NCBI GenBank assembly: GCA_016934225.1 | Contig: JAFGTH010000009.1 | Span: 1-9,890, forward strand | Origin: Lentisphaerota bacterium | Lineage (GTDB): Bacteria > Verrucomicrobiota > Kiritimatiellia > UBA8416 > JAFGTH01 | Reading direction: 5' to 3' | DNA: 9,890 bases | In this document: one piece after another, positions 1 to 7,423 of the stretch | Numbering within the stretch: position 1 is the stretch's first letter | How the letters are laid out: every line of letters starts with the position of its first letter | Notes under the pieces: generated by a model | Database searches by the model: none | The model's input: only the letters and a program-made list of their open reading frames with translations | What the model was told of the DNA's origin: nothing | Translations under genes and position numbers: made by a program

Positions 1-416
1 CCTTTTTTATCTGGAAACCACTTGACCAGAGCTGCTATCGGACAGACATATGCAAGACCAATTCCTGTTCCTCCGAGAATCCCAATGCCGAAAAGAATTC
101 CCCAGAAGTTAGCCCCGGCCAGCCCGGCAAACACATAGCCGATACCGAGTACAACACCGCCCGTCATGGCGACAATACGCGGCCCGACTTTCTTCTGCCA
201 TTTTCCCGCGATCAGCGCCATAACAACCGCAAATGCCACCAGACCGGCGGAGAATACCGCCTGCGTTTGAGTTTTGCTGAACGCAAACGGATCTTCTGTC
301 AGCTTCTTGGTGAATGCACTCCACGCATAGATGGCGCCAAGACACAGTTGAATAAGAATTCCACCGACAACCACCAACCAACGATTTATTACTTTATTTT
401 CTGATGTATTCGACAT
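1..416 (-). CDS. MFS transporter, OFA (oxalate/formate antiporter) type, N-terminal part
   Basis: This is the first 138 codons of a major facilitator transporter; the gene runs off the window at position 1. The protein opens with a short polar stretch, then a membrane helix (about residues 14-30, ending in LCLGAIYAWSAF). A second helix covers about 51-68, then comes the cytoplasmic loop GKWQKKVGPR typical of the MFS 2-3 loop, and further helices at about 79-96 and 99-121. The pattern GAIYAWSAF followed by GGTGIGLAYVCPIAALVKWFPDKKG is characteristic of the OFA subfamily, whose members exchange or import small carboxylates at the inner membrane. The ATG at 416 is preceded by GAGGG (421-425, 4-base spacer), which supports this start. 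It lies 89 bases downstream of acs on the same strand, so the substrate may be acetate or a related acid; that is inference, since OFA substrates cannot be read from sequence. Confidence 0.85.
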   Translation of the reverse strand, partial: MSNTSENKVINRWLVVVGGILIQLCLGAIYAWSAFTKKLTEDPFAFSKTQTQAVFSAGLVAFAVVMALIAGKWQKKVGPRIVAMTGGVVLGIGYVFAGLAGANFWGILFGIGILGGTGIGLAYVCPIAALVKWFPDKK

Positions 417-436
417 GATTCCCTCGCTAATTGAAC

Positions 437-471
437 AACGCCCCAGTATGCCCACACCGTACTGGGCCGTT
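437..471 (-). terminator. Intercistronic hairpin between acs and the OFA transporter
   Basis: Two perfect arms, CCCAGTA (442-448) and TACTGGG (460-466), enclose an 11-base loop. After one mismatched position (441/467) the pairing resumes for four more bases (437-440 with 468-471). In the acs transcript this gives an 11-pair stem with one internal mismatch. No U-run follows on either side, so it is not a classical intrinsic terminator. It could be a partial terminator, an mRNA 3'-end stabiliser or processing site, or a protein-binding palindrome. Confidence 0.45.
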
Positions 472-505
472 TGCTCGATCTAGTCACATATATCAAAACC
501 ACAGA

Positions 506-2494
506 TTACTGTTTGTCTTGTACCAACTTCTCAACAACATCCGGATCGGCCAGTGTGGTTACATCGCCAATCTGATCGGTTGCATCTTCAGCGATCTTGC
601 GAAGAATACGTCTCATGATCTTGCCCGACCGGGTCTTCGGCAATGCAGGCGCGAATTGCAATTTGTCCGGCGCTGCAATCGGGCCAATCTCCTTTCGCAC
701 ATGTCCGATCAATTCCTTCCGCAGGGCATCGCTCGGTTCCACGCCTTCAACAAGCGTTACAAACGCGTACAAACCCTGCCCCTTAATTTCGTGAGGCATC
801 GGAGCAACGGCAGCTTCTGCTACCTTCTCATGACTCACGAGCGCGCTCTCGACTTCCGCAGTTCCAATACGATGACCGGACACGTTGACGACGTCGTCCA
901 CGCGCCCCATCAACCAGTAGTCGCCATCCTGATCAATCCGGCATCCGTCGCCCGTAAAATACATGTTTTTGAACATTGTGAAATATGTCTGCACAAAACG
1001 ATCATGGTCTCCCCACATCGTTCGCATCATACCGGGCCACGGCTTCTTTATACAGAGCTTGCCACCTTCATTAACGTTGCATTCGGTTGCATCGTCGCGC
1101 AAAACAACCGGTTCTACTCCAAAGAACGGCTTTGAAGCGCTGCCCGGTTTCAATGTATGCGCACCCGGAAGCGGAGTTATCATGAAACCGCCGGTTTCCG
1201 TCTGCCACCATGTATCCACGATCGGACAACGCTCGTGCCCGATATTTTTGTAGTACCACATCCATGCTTCCGGATTGATCGGCTCGCCCACCGTGCCGAG
1301 AATTCTGAGCGAGTCCAGCTTATACTTCCGCGGCCATTCGTCACCTTGAACTATCAGGGCCCGTATGGCTGTCGGCGCTGTGTAAAACTGAGTTATTTTA
1401 AATTTGTCTATTACCTGCCAGTAACGACCTGCATCCGGATAAAGCGGTGTGCTTTCGAACATCACGCTTGTTGCGCCGTTCGTCAGCGGACCGTACACAA
1501 TATAGCTGTGGCCGGTCACCCACCCAATGTCGGCTGCACAAAAATAAATATCGTCTTCCTTCAAATCAAACGTCAGTTTGTGCGTCAATGTCACCCACAC
1601 AAGATAACCGCCGGTGGTATGCACAACACCCTTAGGCTTTCCTGTCGAACCGGATGTATAAAGAATGAACAATGGATCTTCGGCGTCCATTACCTCTGCT
1701 TCGCATTCCACCGATGCTCCGGCCATCACATCGTCGAACCAAACGTCACGACCGTCTTTCATGTTGACGGCAACATCAGCGCGCTTCACGACAACAACTT
1801 GCTCAATTGAGGGCGTTTCCTTAAGCGCTTCATCAGCTATGGACTTCAAGGGCACGTTCTTGCTCGCGCGCTTCGAAACATTTGACGTAATCAGTATTTT
1901 GCAATTCGAATCGTTGATCCTGTCGCGCAACGCATCGGCGCTGAATCCACCGAATACTATTGAATGGATCGCTCCAATACGCGCGCAAGCCAGCATTGCA
2001 ATCGGAAGTTCAGGCACCATTCCGAGATAGATGCAAACCCGATCACCTTTCTTCACGTTCATGCCCTTGAGAACGTTGGCAAACTTACATACTTCGGTAT
2101 ACAGTTCTTTGTATGTGATCTTCCTGTCCTCAGTCGGCTCATCGCCCTGCCAGATTAACGCGATCTTATTTTCTCTTTTAGTGCCGATATGCCGATCCAG
2201 ACAGTTATATGCAATATTCAGCTTGCCATCCTTGAACCAAGTGTGTTCAACGGTGTTGCTTTTAGTATCCCAAACAAATTCTCTGGCAACAGTCGGCTTC
2301 TTGAACCACACAACCATTTTCTCGGCCTGTTCCAACCAGAAGTTATCGGAATCGTTGACGGATCGGTCATACATCTCCTGATATTGTTCTGCAGTAACAT
2401 ATGTATCCGCTACTATCTGCGGGGGTGGCGGGAAAGTCCTCGACTCAGTCATTAGCGACACAGTTGATATTGCTTGTTTTTTTGCCTCTGTCAT
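506..2494 (-). CDS. acs: acetyl-CoA synthetase (acetate--CoA ligase, AMP-forming)
   Basis: The complete 662-residue enzyme is close to the usual length of bacterial Acs (about 650). It activates acetate with ATP to acetyl-AMP, then transfers it to CoA, in the cytoplasm. The adenylate-forming family motifs are all present in order: the phosphate-binding loop YTSGSTGKPKG (279-289), the WWQTETGG motif (429-436) with the tryptophan that limits the acyl pocket to acetate, YFTGDG (512-517), the hinge region GRVDDVVNVSGHRIG (530-544), and PKTRSGK (619-625). Lys625 is the conserved catalytic lysine that is reversibly acetylated in well-studied Acs enzymes, so post-translational control is plausible. 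The ATG at 2494 has GAGGGGG (2500-2506) five bases upstream; the in-frame ATG at residue 15 has no such site. The gene is divergent from the large membrane-protein gene and is followed by the OFA transporter gene. No truncation or missing motif is seen. Confidence 0.98.
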   Translation of the reverse strand: MTEAKKQAISTVSLMTESRTFPPPPQIVADTYVTAEQYQEMYDRSVNDSDNFWLEQAEKMVVWFKKPTVAREFVWDTKSNTVEHTWFKDGKLNIAYNCLDRHIGTKRENKIALIWQGDEPTEDRKITYKELYTEVCKFANVLKGMNVKKGDRVCIYLGMVPELPIAMLACARIGAIHSIVFGGFSADALRDRINDSNCKILITSNVSKRASKNVPLKSIADEALKETPSIEQVVVVKRADVAVNMKDGRDVWFDDVMAGASVECEAEVMDAEDPLFILYTSGSTGKPKGVVHTTGGYLVWVTLTHKLTFDLKEDDIYFCAADIGWVTGHSYIVYGPLTNGATSVMFESTPLYPDAGRYWQVIDKFKITQFYTAPTAIRALIVQGDEWPRKYKLDSLRILGTVGEPINPEAWMWYYKNIGHERCPIVDTWWQTETGGFMITPLPGAHTLKPGSASKPFFGVEPVVLRDDATECNVNEGGKLCIKKPWPGMMRTMWGDHDRFVQTYFTMFKNMYFTGDGCRIDQDGDYWLMGRVDDVVNVSGHRIGTAEVESALVSHEKVAEAAVAPMPHEIKGQGLYAFVTLVEGVEPSDALRKELIGHVRKEIGPIAAPDKLQFAPALPKTRSGKIMRRILRKIAEDATDQIGDVTTLADPDVVEKLVQDKQ

Positions 2495-2726
2495 TTCTTC
2501 CCCCTCTTTGTTGAATAAATATACGTAGATATTTCCACGCGATTCCCAACGTGAAAGTTTGTATAGTACCCATCCATATTCTAATGGACAAGTTCAGAAT
2601 GCTCTTTTTTTCAGAAAACCACATAACATTGCCTTCCGGACAGCATACGCCCGTCGAATGCAAGTGCTTGCCGGTTCAATCTAATTATTGCACGGAAAAG
2701 AAGGCCCATAATCCTGTTGATCATGT
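2495..2726. other. Divergent intergenic region between acs and the large membrane-protein gene
   Basis: These 232 bases must carry the control signals for both divergent genes. Seen here are the acs ribosome-binding site, a perfect 6-base-arm inverted repeat AAATAT-N6-ATATTT (2517-2534) within the acs leader, and a candidate acs promoter (2563-2591). On the plus strand no convincing -35/-10 pair was found ahead of 2727: TTGCAC and CATAAT are present but only 13 bases apart. No tRNA, small ORF with a ribosome-binding site, or terminator was recognised. Confidence 0.6.
2563..2591 (-). promoter_or_regulatory. Candidate sigma-70-type promoter for acs
   Basis: Read on the minus strand, TTGTCC (2586-2591) and TACTAT (2563-2568) are separated by 17 bases, the ideal spacing for -35 and -10 elements. 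Each hexamer matches the consensus at four positions. Transcription would start near 2556, giving a leader of about 60 bases ahead of the acs ATG. This is a consensus match only, and other start points in this AT-rich stretch are possible. Confidence 0.35.
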
Positions 2727-5681
2727 ATGACTATTCATTTTAGGATCATGAACCTTATGAGAATCGTTCAAATAGCCATATTGGCGTTCGCCCTTGCAAT
2801 CCCATACGTCTGTAACGGATCACATATCACGCTTGAAATGCAGGCAACATCAAGATTCAAGGGCGGCAAATGCCGGATTGATGCGAAAATCACCAACCGC
2901 GGGGATGAAACAGCTTACAGGATTCGGAACGAGGCGATTCTCGGTCAAACTAAACAGCAAAGTCAACTGCACGACACACTGGAACCGGGTCAAAGTATGA
3001 CAATGTCAATTGACCTCGGAACAGCGCCCGATGTCCCGGGAACTTACACGGTGGTACTGCTTACACATTATACAGACCAAAACAACTACCCGTTTACCGC
3101 GCTGAGCTCAATTCCTCTTCTGACTACAGATCCGATTGAAAAAGAAACACCAGTTCGAGTCCGATTGTCTTCAACAGAGCTCGCGTCAAGAGGGCATATT
3201 CCTATCGCCATTGAATCAAGATCACGTTCGAATATTACCGTGCGCTTATCTCTTATACTGCCGCCCGAACTATCCGTCTCAGAACCGCCAGTCGTGCCGC
3301 TTGCGCCAATGTCAACAACCAATCTGACAATCCGTATTGACAACCGATGGGCCAGGCCGGGCAGTTGCTATTCCGTGTTTGCGGTTATAGACTACAATCT
3401 CGACGGACAACATATAAGTTCGACATCAAGCGCAGAATTAAAAATAACGCATCCTTATCGGATTCGCGCAATATCTTCAAAATGGTGGATTGCGCTGGCT
3501 ATTGTTCTTGCGGTATGCACCATCATAGTTCAGATCGCGAAACCAGAGCCCAAAGGACGCATCCGGAGCATCCTCGCCTTAACACGACGTTGCTATTCGT
3601 CAATAGTGCTTCTGAGCTTGGCAATATTCACCCTTTACCATATACCTCCGGCATACCTGCTCATGGATACAATAGCCACCGGCGGAGACACCCCGGCGCA
3701 TAACTACCTTGCAAGCCATCTTGCACAACAACTGTTTCATCACGGCCGAATCGTTTCATGGGCGGATGGATGGTGGTGTGGTTTCCCAATGTTTCAATAT
3801 TATTTCTGTTTGCCTTATATTTTAATAGTCGTACTGGATATTTTCATTCCGTTCAACATTGCGTTCAAAATTGTGTCTGTTATTGGAATTCTCTCGCTGC
3901 CGACATGTGCGTATATTGCCGCTCGAACGGCACGTTTGCCCAAGCCAATGCCTATTCTTGCCGCTATTGCAATGGCACCGTTTCTATTCATACGCTCTCA
4001 TACAATGTGGGGCGCCAGCATTTACAGCACCCTTGCGGGAATGATCGCAAACAGTCTCGGGTTTTCTATTATGCTTCTGTTTGTAGCCTGTGTGTACCGT
4101 GATGCAATGGACGGCAAAATGAGGATACGCACGGTTCTGCTAACCATAGCTTTGCTGGCATCCCACTTCTTTACTTCTGTTGTCGCCATTCTCTCTATAT
4201 CGGTTATCCCTCTATTATTCGGCCCAAAACGGATATTTCGGACCGGGCTGATATTAGCATCCGAATGCGCCATGGGTGTGGCGCTTATGGCATGGTGGCT
4301 AACGCCTTTGATTGTAAAACAGGGCTATTCAATGGATTTCGGGATAAACTGGGACGTCAACTTGCTGAAAACCTTGCCGCCGGCCGCTTTAATCGCTCTC
4401 GTATCGTTGTCAGCCGCCGGTGCTATTCTGTCCTTCCGCCGCCCGTATAGATTTCTTGTGGTTTCAGTATGGATGGCCATGTTCAGCGTGTTTTTGTTTT
4501 ATTTCGGTTATTCCATTTCGCCGGTATTTGTCAATGTACGATTGTGGCCTTTCATATTCTACGGCTTGCTTAACCTCGCTGCGGCGGCAATAGGAGCGCT
4601 TCTGGCCAAATTGAAAGCGCAAGAACTGGGTGTAAGCAGCATATTGATCATCGCGCTCGTTGTCTTGATTGATCAGCCGAATCATGTGCGCGCATGGTCG
4701 GAATGGAATTTCAAGGGTATGGAAAAAAAACCATACTGGCCAGCCTTTGAAACGCTGGCGCTATCGCTCGACGGCACGCCAGGACGACTGGCCAACGACC
4801 TGCATGAAGACAACAACTCGCTCGGATCAACCAGAGTTTTTGAGTGTGTCCCACACTTGATATCAAAGCCTATTCTTGAAGGCGGCATTGTCAATTCCGC
4901 TATTGGCTCCATGTTTTCTTATTATATCCAAAGCGAGACTTCCCGCAGTTGTGCCGGATTCCCCACAATCGTTAAACCAACCAGCTTCAACTTCGAGAAC
5001 GCGACAAAACATCTCGAACTGTTCAATGTGAAACATTTTATAGCCCGATGGCCGGAAACACAGAAAGCGCTCCGCGCATCACCACATTGGGAATTTCTAA
5101 ACGAATCACACGGATGGGAGCTGTACGAACTGACTACTCATGACGGCAGTTTTATTCATGTTCCGGGAAATAAACCGATTGGCGTACAATTGAATGACAG
5201 ACAAAGACGCGGCAAATCATGGAAGCTCGCCGGACTGCAATGGTTGTACAACATTCAGTTTATTGACCAACCGTTTGTCTTTCTCGACAAAAAAGACGGT
5301 ATTCCATCCGAGATTGAAAAGGTCATCTCCGAATTCGAGTTCTTCTCCTCTATCACCAACCTTCATCCCACAATCGGCCAACACATCAACAAATCATCAT
5401 CTCTCATTTCGGAAGAAGCTGTTGATAACGGCTTGATCAGATTCAAAACGCGCGCCGTCGGAAAACCACATATTATCAAGTGCACATATTTTCCAAACTG
5501 GAAAGTGCGCGGCGCAAAACAGGTTTTCATGGTGACACCATGTTTTATGCTGGTTTTCCCTGAGAAAGAAACAGTTGAGCTGTACTTTGCGCGAACATTA
5601 TCCGATTATGCAGGAATGGCTGTTTCAATCATCGGCCTGTTGTTCGCCGGAGCTTATTATGGGAGAGGCATATGGCGATAA
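2727..5681 (+). CDS. Large polytopic membrane protein, PTPS-related / GT-C-like, with N-terminal extracytoplasmic beta domain
   Basis: This 984-residue protein has four parts. Residues 11-30 look like a signal peptide or anchor. Residues 32-245 lack membrane helices and read like two beta-sandwich (Ig/CARDB-type) domains (for example ITNRGDETAYRI, and LEPGQSMTMSIDLG before GTYTVVLLT). Residues 253-650 hold about a dozen membrane helices. Residues 650-955 are soluble, ending with a last helix at 960-977. After the helix at 289-307 comes ATGGDTPAHNYLASHL (317-332) and then SWADGWWCGFPMFQYYFCLPY (344-364, with WW at 349-350), a signature of the '6-pyruvoyl-tetrahydropterin synthase-related' membrane family. 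The acidic residue Asp321 in the first outer loop recalls GT-C glycosyltransferases that use lipid-linked sugars. The C-terminal stretch CTYFPNWKVRG and the following helix resemble YfhO-type membrane proteins. The name of the family does not imply pterin chemistry; a sugar-transfer role is inference. The start is uncertain: ATGs at 2727, 2748 and 2757 are in frame, and the only AGGA (2742-2745) best suits 2757. The gene overlaps the GT9 gene by 10 bases. Confidence 0.75.
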   Translation: MTIHFRIMNLMRIVQIAILAFALAIPYVCNGSHITLEMQATSRFKGGKCRIDAKITNRGDETAYRIRNEAILGQTKQQSQLHDTLEPGQSMTMSIDLGTAPDVPGTYTVVLLTHYTDQNNYPFTALSSIPLLTTDPIEKETPVRVRLSSTELASRGHIPIAIESRSRSNITVRLSLILPPELSVSEPPVVPLAPMSTTNLTIRIDNRWARPGSCYSVFAVIDYNLDGQHISSTSSAELKITHPYRIRAISSKWWIALAIVLAVCTIIVQIAKPEPKGRIRSILALTRRCYSSIVLLSLAIFTLYHIPPAYLLMDTIATGGDTPAHNYLASHLAQQLFHHGRIVSWADGWWCGFPMFQYYFCLPYILIVVLDIFIPFNIAFKIVSVIGILSLPTCAYIAARTARLPKPMPILAAIAMAPFLFIRSHTMWGASIYSTLAGMIANSLGFSIMLLFVACVYRDAMDGKMRIRTVLLTIALLASHFFTSVVAILSISVIPLLFGPKRIFRTGLILASECAMGVALMAWWLTPLIVKQGYSMDFGINWDVNLLKTLPPAALIALVSLSAAGAILSFRRPYRFLVVSVWMAMFSVFLFYFGYSISPVFVNVRLWPFIFYGLLNLAAAAIGALLAKLKAQELGVSSILIIALVVLIDQPNHVRAWSEWNFKGMEKKPYWPAFETLALSLDGTPGRLANDLHEDNNSLGSTRVFECVPHLISKPILEGGIVNSAIGSMFSYYIQSETSRSCAGFPTIVKPTSFNFENATKHLELFNVKHFIARWPETQKALRASPHWEFLNESHGWELYELTTHDGSFIHVPGNKPIGVQLNDRQRRGKSWKLAGLQWLYNIQFIDQPFVFLDKKDGIPSEIEKVISEFEFFSSITNLHPTIGQHINKSSSLISEEAVDNGLIRFKTRAVGKPHIIKCTYFPNWKVRGAKQVFMVTPCFMLVFPEKETVELYFARTLSDYAGMAVSIIGLLFAGAYYGRGIWR
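4717..4736 (+). repeat. Inverted repeat GTATGG / CCATAC enclosing an A8 tract
   Basis: A perfect six-base inverted repeat (4717-4722 and 4731-4736) flanks eight adenines (4723-4730) inside the large membrane-protein gene. The adenines cover codons GAA AAA AAA (Glu666-Lys668) and contain the slippery heptamer A AAA AAA in the reading frame. A shift of one base backwards would reach TGA at 4748-4750, six codons later. The tract lies just after the last membrane helix of the core, before the soluble C-terminal domain. Confidence 0.6.
5661..5681 (+). promoter_or_regulatory. Ribosome-binding site and 10-base stop/start overlap of the GT9 gene
   Basis: GGGAG (5661-5665) stands six bases before the ATG at 5672. 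Both lie inside the last codons of the upstream gene, whose TAA is at 5679-5681. The arrangement fixes the GT9 start and points to translational coupling of the two genes in one transcript. Confidence 0.7.
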
Positions 5682-6799
5682 GTCGCGCATTTCTGCTGAA
5701 GACCATAGACGCGACAGTGGGCCTCGCGGCTTGCCGCATTCTGGGTCACGTTAACGCATCCAACAATGCGGATCAGACCGCTCCGGCAGAAGAAATCCAA
5801 AGAATACTGCTGATAAGACCCGGCGGTATGGGCGATATGCTTCTTTTGATACCCGTTATTCGCGCGATTGCAAAACGCTATCCTGCCGCCGCAATTGACA
5901 TAGTATGCGAGAAACGCAATGCACAAGTGTTAAAAATGGCGGCCATAGAATGCACTCCATTGTTATACGATGCCAGACCGTTTAACGTAATACGCCATCT
6001 CGTCAAGCATACGTATGATATTGCTATTGACACCGAACAGTTTCACAATCTCTCTGCAATCGTTGCATATATCAGCAATGCTCCCGTTCGAATCGGCTTT
6101 AAGATAAATCCGCTCCGAAACCCAATCTACACCCACCTTATAAACTACGCGCCCGATGGATCAGAATTGTTGCAGTTCATGCGCCTTGTTGCTCCACTGG
6201 CAATTTCCTCGGACAATATAACAATAATCGGAACGCTTTCTGAACCGGTTGCCGCAACTAAAAATTTCCCCTCCGATATTGCGTCTTTCATGTCATCCAA
6301 CCGATACGCAGTTATACATGCAGGATGCAGTTCTCCACTCAAACAATGGTTGCCGCAAAATTTCGCAGCCGTACTCAAGGAGCTTCACTTGCGCTACGGC
6401 CTTTCCGCAATAATTGTCGGTGATTCGACAGATCGGACGACGGCGCAAAACATTGTGAAATCTGCGGATGCGTTCGGATGTCAAACAATCTCCGCCGCCG
6501 ACAGGCTGTCCATTTCGGACACCGCTAATGTGATAAAGCATTCATCCATATTCATAGGCAGCGATTCCGGACTGGCGCACCTGGCAACAGCGCTTGATGT
6601 GCCGAGCGTGGTACTGTTCGGACCGACAGATCATCTCAAATGGGGTTACAAAGACAACCGGCACGCAATAGTTTACAAGAAACTGCCCTGCGCTCCTTGC
6701 TTTATCTTCGGATATCACAGACCGTGTAAAAACAATGTCTGCATGAAAAACATTCGCCCGGAGGACGTTCTAGCTGCTGTTGACCAAGTGCTCCAATGA
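5672..6799 (+). CDS. Glycosyltransferase family 9 (heptosyltransferase-like)
   Basis: This 375-residue protein has the GT-B layout of family 9, which includes the ADP-heptose:lipopolysaccharide heptosyltransferases at the cytoplasmic face of the inner membrane. The N-terminal half carries ILLIRPGGMGDMLLLIPV (45-62), where Asp55 corresponds to the proposed catalytic aspartate of WaaC-type enzymes. The C-terminal half holds the nucleotide-sugar site: HAGCSSPLKQW (216-226), IVGDSTDR (248-255), FIGSDSGLAHLATAL (294-308) and FGPTD (316-320). A preceding 40-residue extension lacks clear motifs. Four cysteines near the end (340, 343, 352, 357; spacing CX2CX8CX4C) resemble a cluster seen in a subset of GT9 proteins and may bind a metal. 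The donor and acceptor sugars cannot be assigned, so no waa-type symbol is given. It is coupled to the membrane-protein gene upstream and converges with the minus-strand export operon, one base away. Confidence 0.93.
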   Translation: MAISRAFLLKTIDATVGLAACRILGHVNASNNADQTAPAEEIQRILLIRPGGMGDMLLLIPVIRAIAKRYPAAAIDIVCEKRNAQVLKMAAIECTPLLYDARPFNVIRHLVKHTYDIAIDTEQFHNLSAIVAYISNAPVRIGFKINPLRNPIYTHLINYAPDGSELLQFMRLVAPLAISSDNITIIGTLSEPVAATKNFPSDIASFMSSNRYAVIHAGCSSPLKQWLPQNFAAVLKELHLRYGLSAIIVGDSTDRTTAQNIVKSADAFGCQTISAADRLSISDTANVIKHSSIFIGSDSGLAHLATALDVPSVVLFGPTDHLKWGYKDNRHAIVYKKLPCAPCFIFGYHRPCKNNVCMKNIRPEDVLAAVDQVLQ

Positions 6800-6800
6800 A

Positions 6801-7406
6801 CTACGGTAACGGCTCGACAGTATCCATATCCATTTCCCGCTTCCATGCCTCATACAAGTCTCTCAGCAATCCTTCATATTCTTCAAAGTCCTCGACCCAT
6901 GCCAAAGATTCCTGTGCCTTCTCGAAATCACCGGCTTCGATATACAGATCCGCCAACACAGCGTGATGATGCGGATTCCAAAAATCCCATTCCACGAATT
7001 TTCTCCAGTATTTAATGGCTTTGCTCAATGACTCACGACGAAGCAAGCGCGTTTTCAACCGCCTGAGCTGACTTCTATATGGATTCAATGATAATCCTTT
7101 GTCACACCAGTATGCAGATTCTTCCACACGCTCCGCGATTTCATTGCCATACGTATCGTACCGCTCAAAATAATATTTTTCTGCAATGAAGATGCATAAG
7201 TAGTAATTGTAGGGATACCTCTCAAACGCCTTTTCGGCGCGTCTTGCAACCGATCGCAGACTTATATCCGGCTGAATATACTTGATCCGGTAATAAGTAA
7301 TCTGAGCCAAAGCGGCGCGGCAACCGTAGGCAATACCGAATGTGCTGGCTACCATTACAATCGCGCACAACAGAATCTGCAGCTTCTTTATGCCCGACGC
7401 AAACAC
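6801..7406 (-). CDS. Membrane-anchored TPR-like protein of unknown function, last gene of the polysaccharide export operon
   Basis: I do not recognise this as a named family. Taking the GTG at 7406 as start gives 201 residues: a single membrane helix or uncleaved signal at about 9-33, then an all-helical region rich in Tyr, Arg and Glu. The best repeat is a TPR-type helix pair starting at about residue 144 (NPHHHAVLADLYIEAGDFEKA, 144-164), with weaker candidates at about 50-85 and 88-115 (CDKGLSLNPY). The tail is acidic. A longer reading begins at a TTG (7427) whose TTGA overlaps the stop of the upstream lipoprotein gene; I prefer GTG because AGAGG lies six bases before it and the TTG has no ribosome-binding site. 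TPR-like proteins often serve as scaffolds in exopolysaccharide systems, so a role in assembling the secretion complex is likely but inferred. Confidence 0.65.
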   Translation of the reverse strand: MFASGIKKLQILLCAIVMVASTFGIAYGCRAALAQITYYRIKYIQPDISLRSVARRAEKAFERYPYNYYLCIFIAEKYYFERYDTYGNEIAERVEESAYWCDKGLSLNPYRSQLRRLKTRLLRRESLSKAIKYWRKFVEWDFWNPHHHAVLADLYIEAGDFEKAQESLAWVEDFEEYEGLLRDLYEAWKREMDMDTVEPLP

Positions 7407-7423
7407 GAGAATCCTCTCACTAC

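Noticed and set aside
431..1810. Long plus-strand ORFs (234 and 217 codons) antisense to acs
   Set aside because: They lie wholly inside the clearly coding acs gene, have no recognisable domains and no supporting ribosome-binding sites; they are by-products of acs codon usage.
2578..2600. ATTCT-N13-AGAAT as an operator over the candidate acs -35
   Set aside because: Only five-base arms with a long spacer in AT-rich DNA; expected by chance.
2687..2710. TTGCAC...CATAAT as a plus-strand promoter for the large membrane-protein gene
   Set aside because: The spacing of 13 bases is too short for a sigma-70 promoter.
2727..5681. Annotation as a pterin-synthesis enzyme because of the family name
   Set aside because: The protein is a polytopic membrane protein with no pterin-synthase catalytic motif; the family name is historical.
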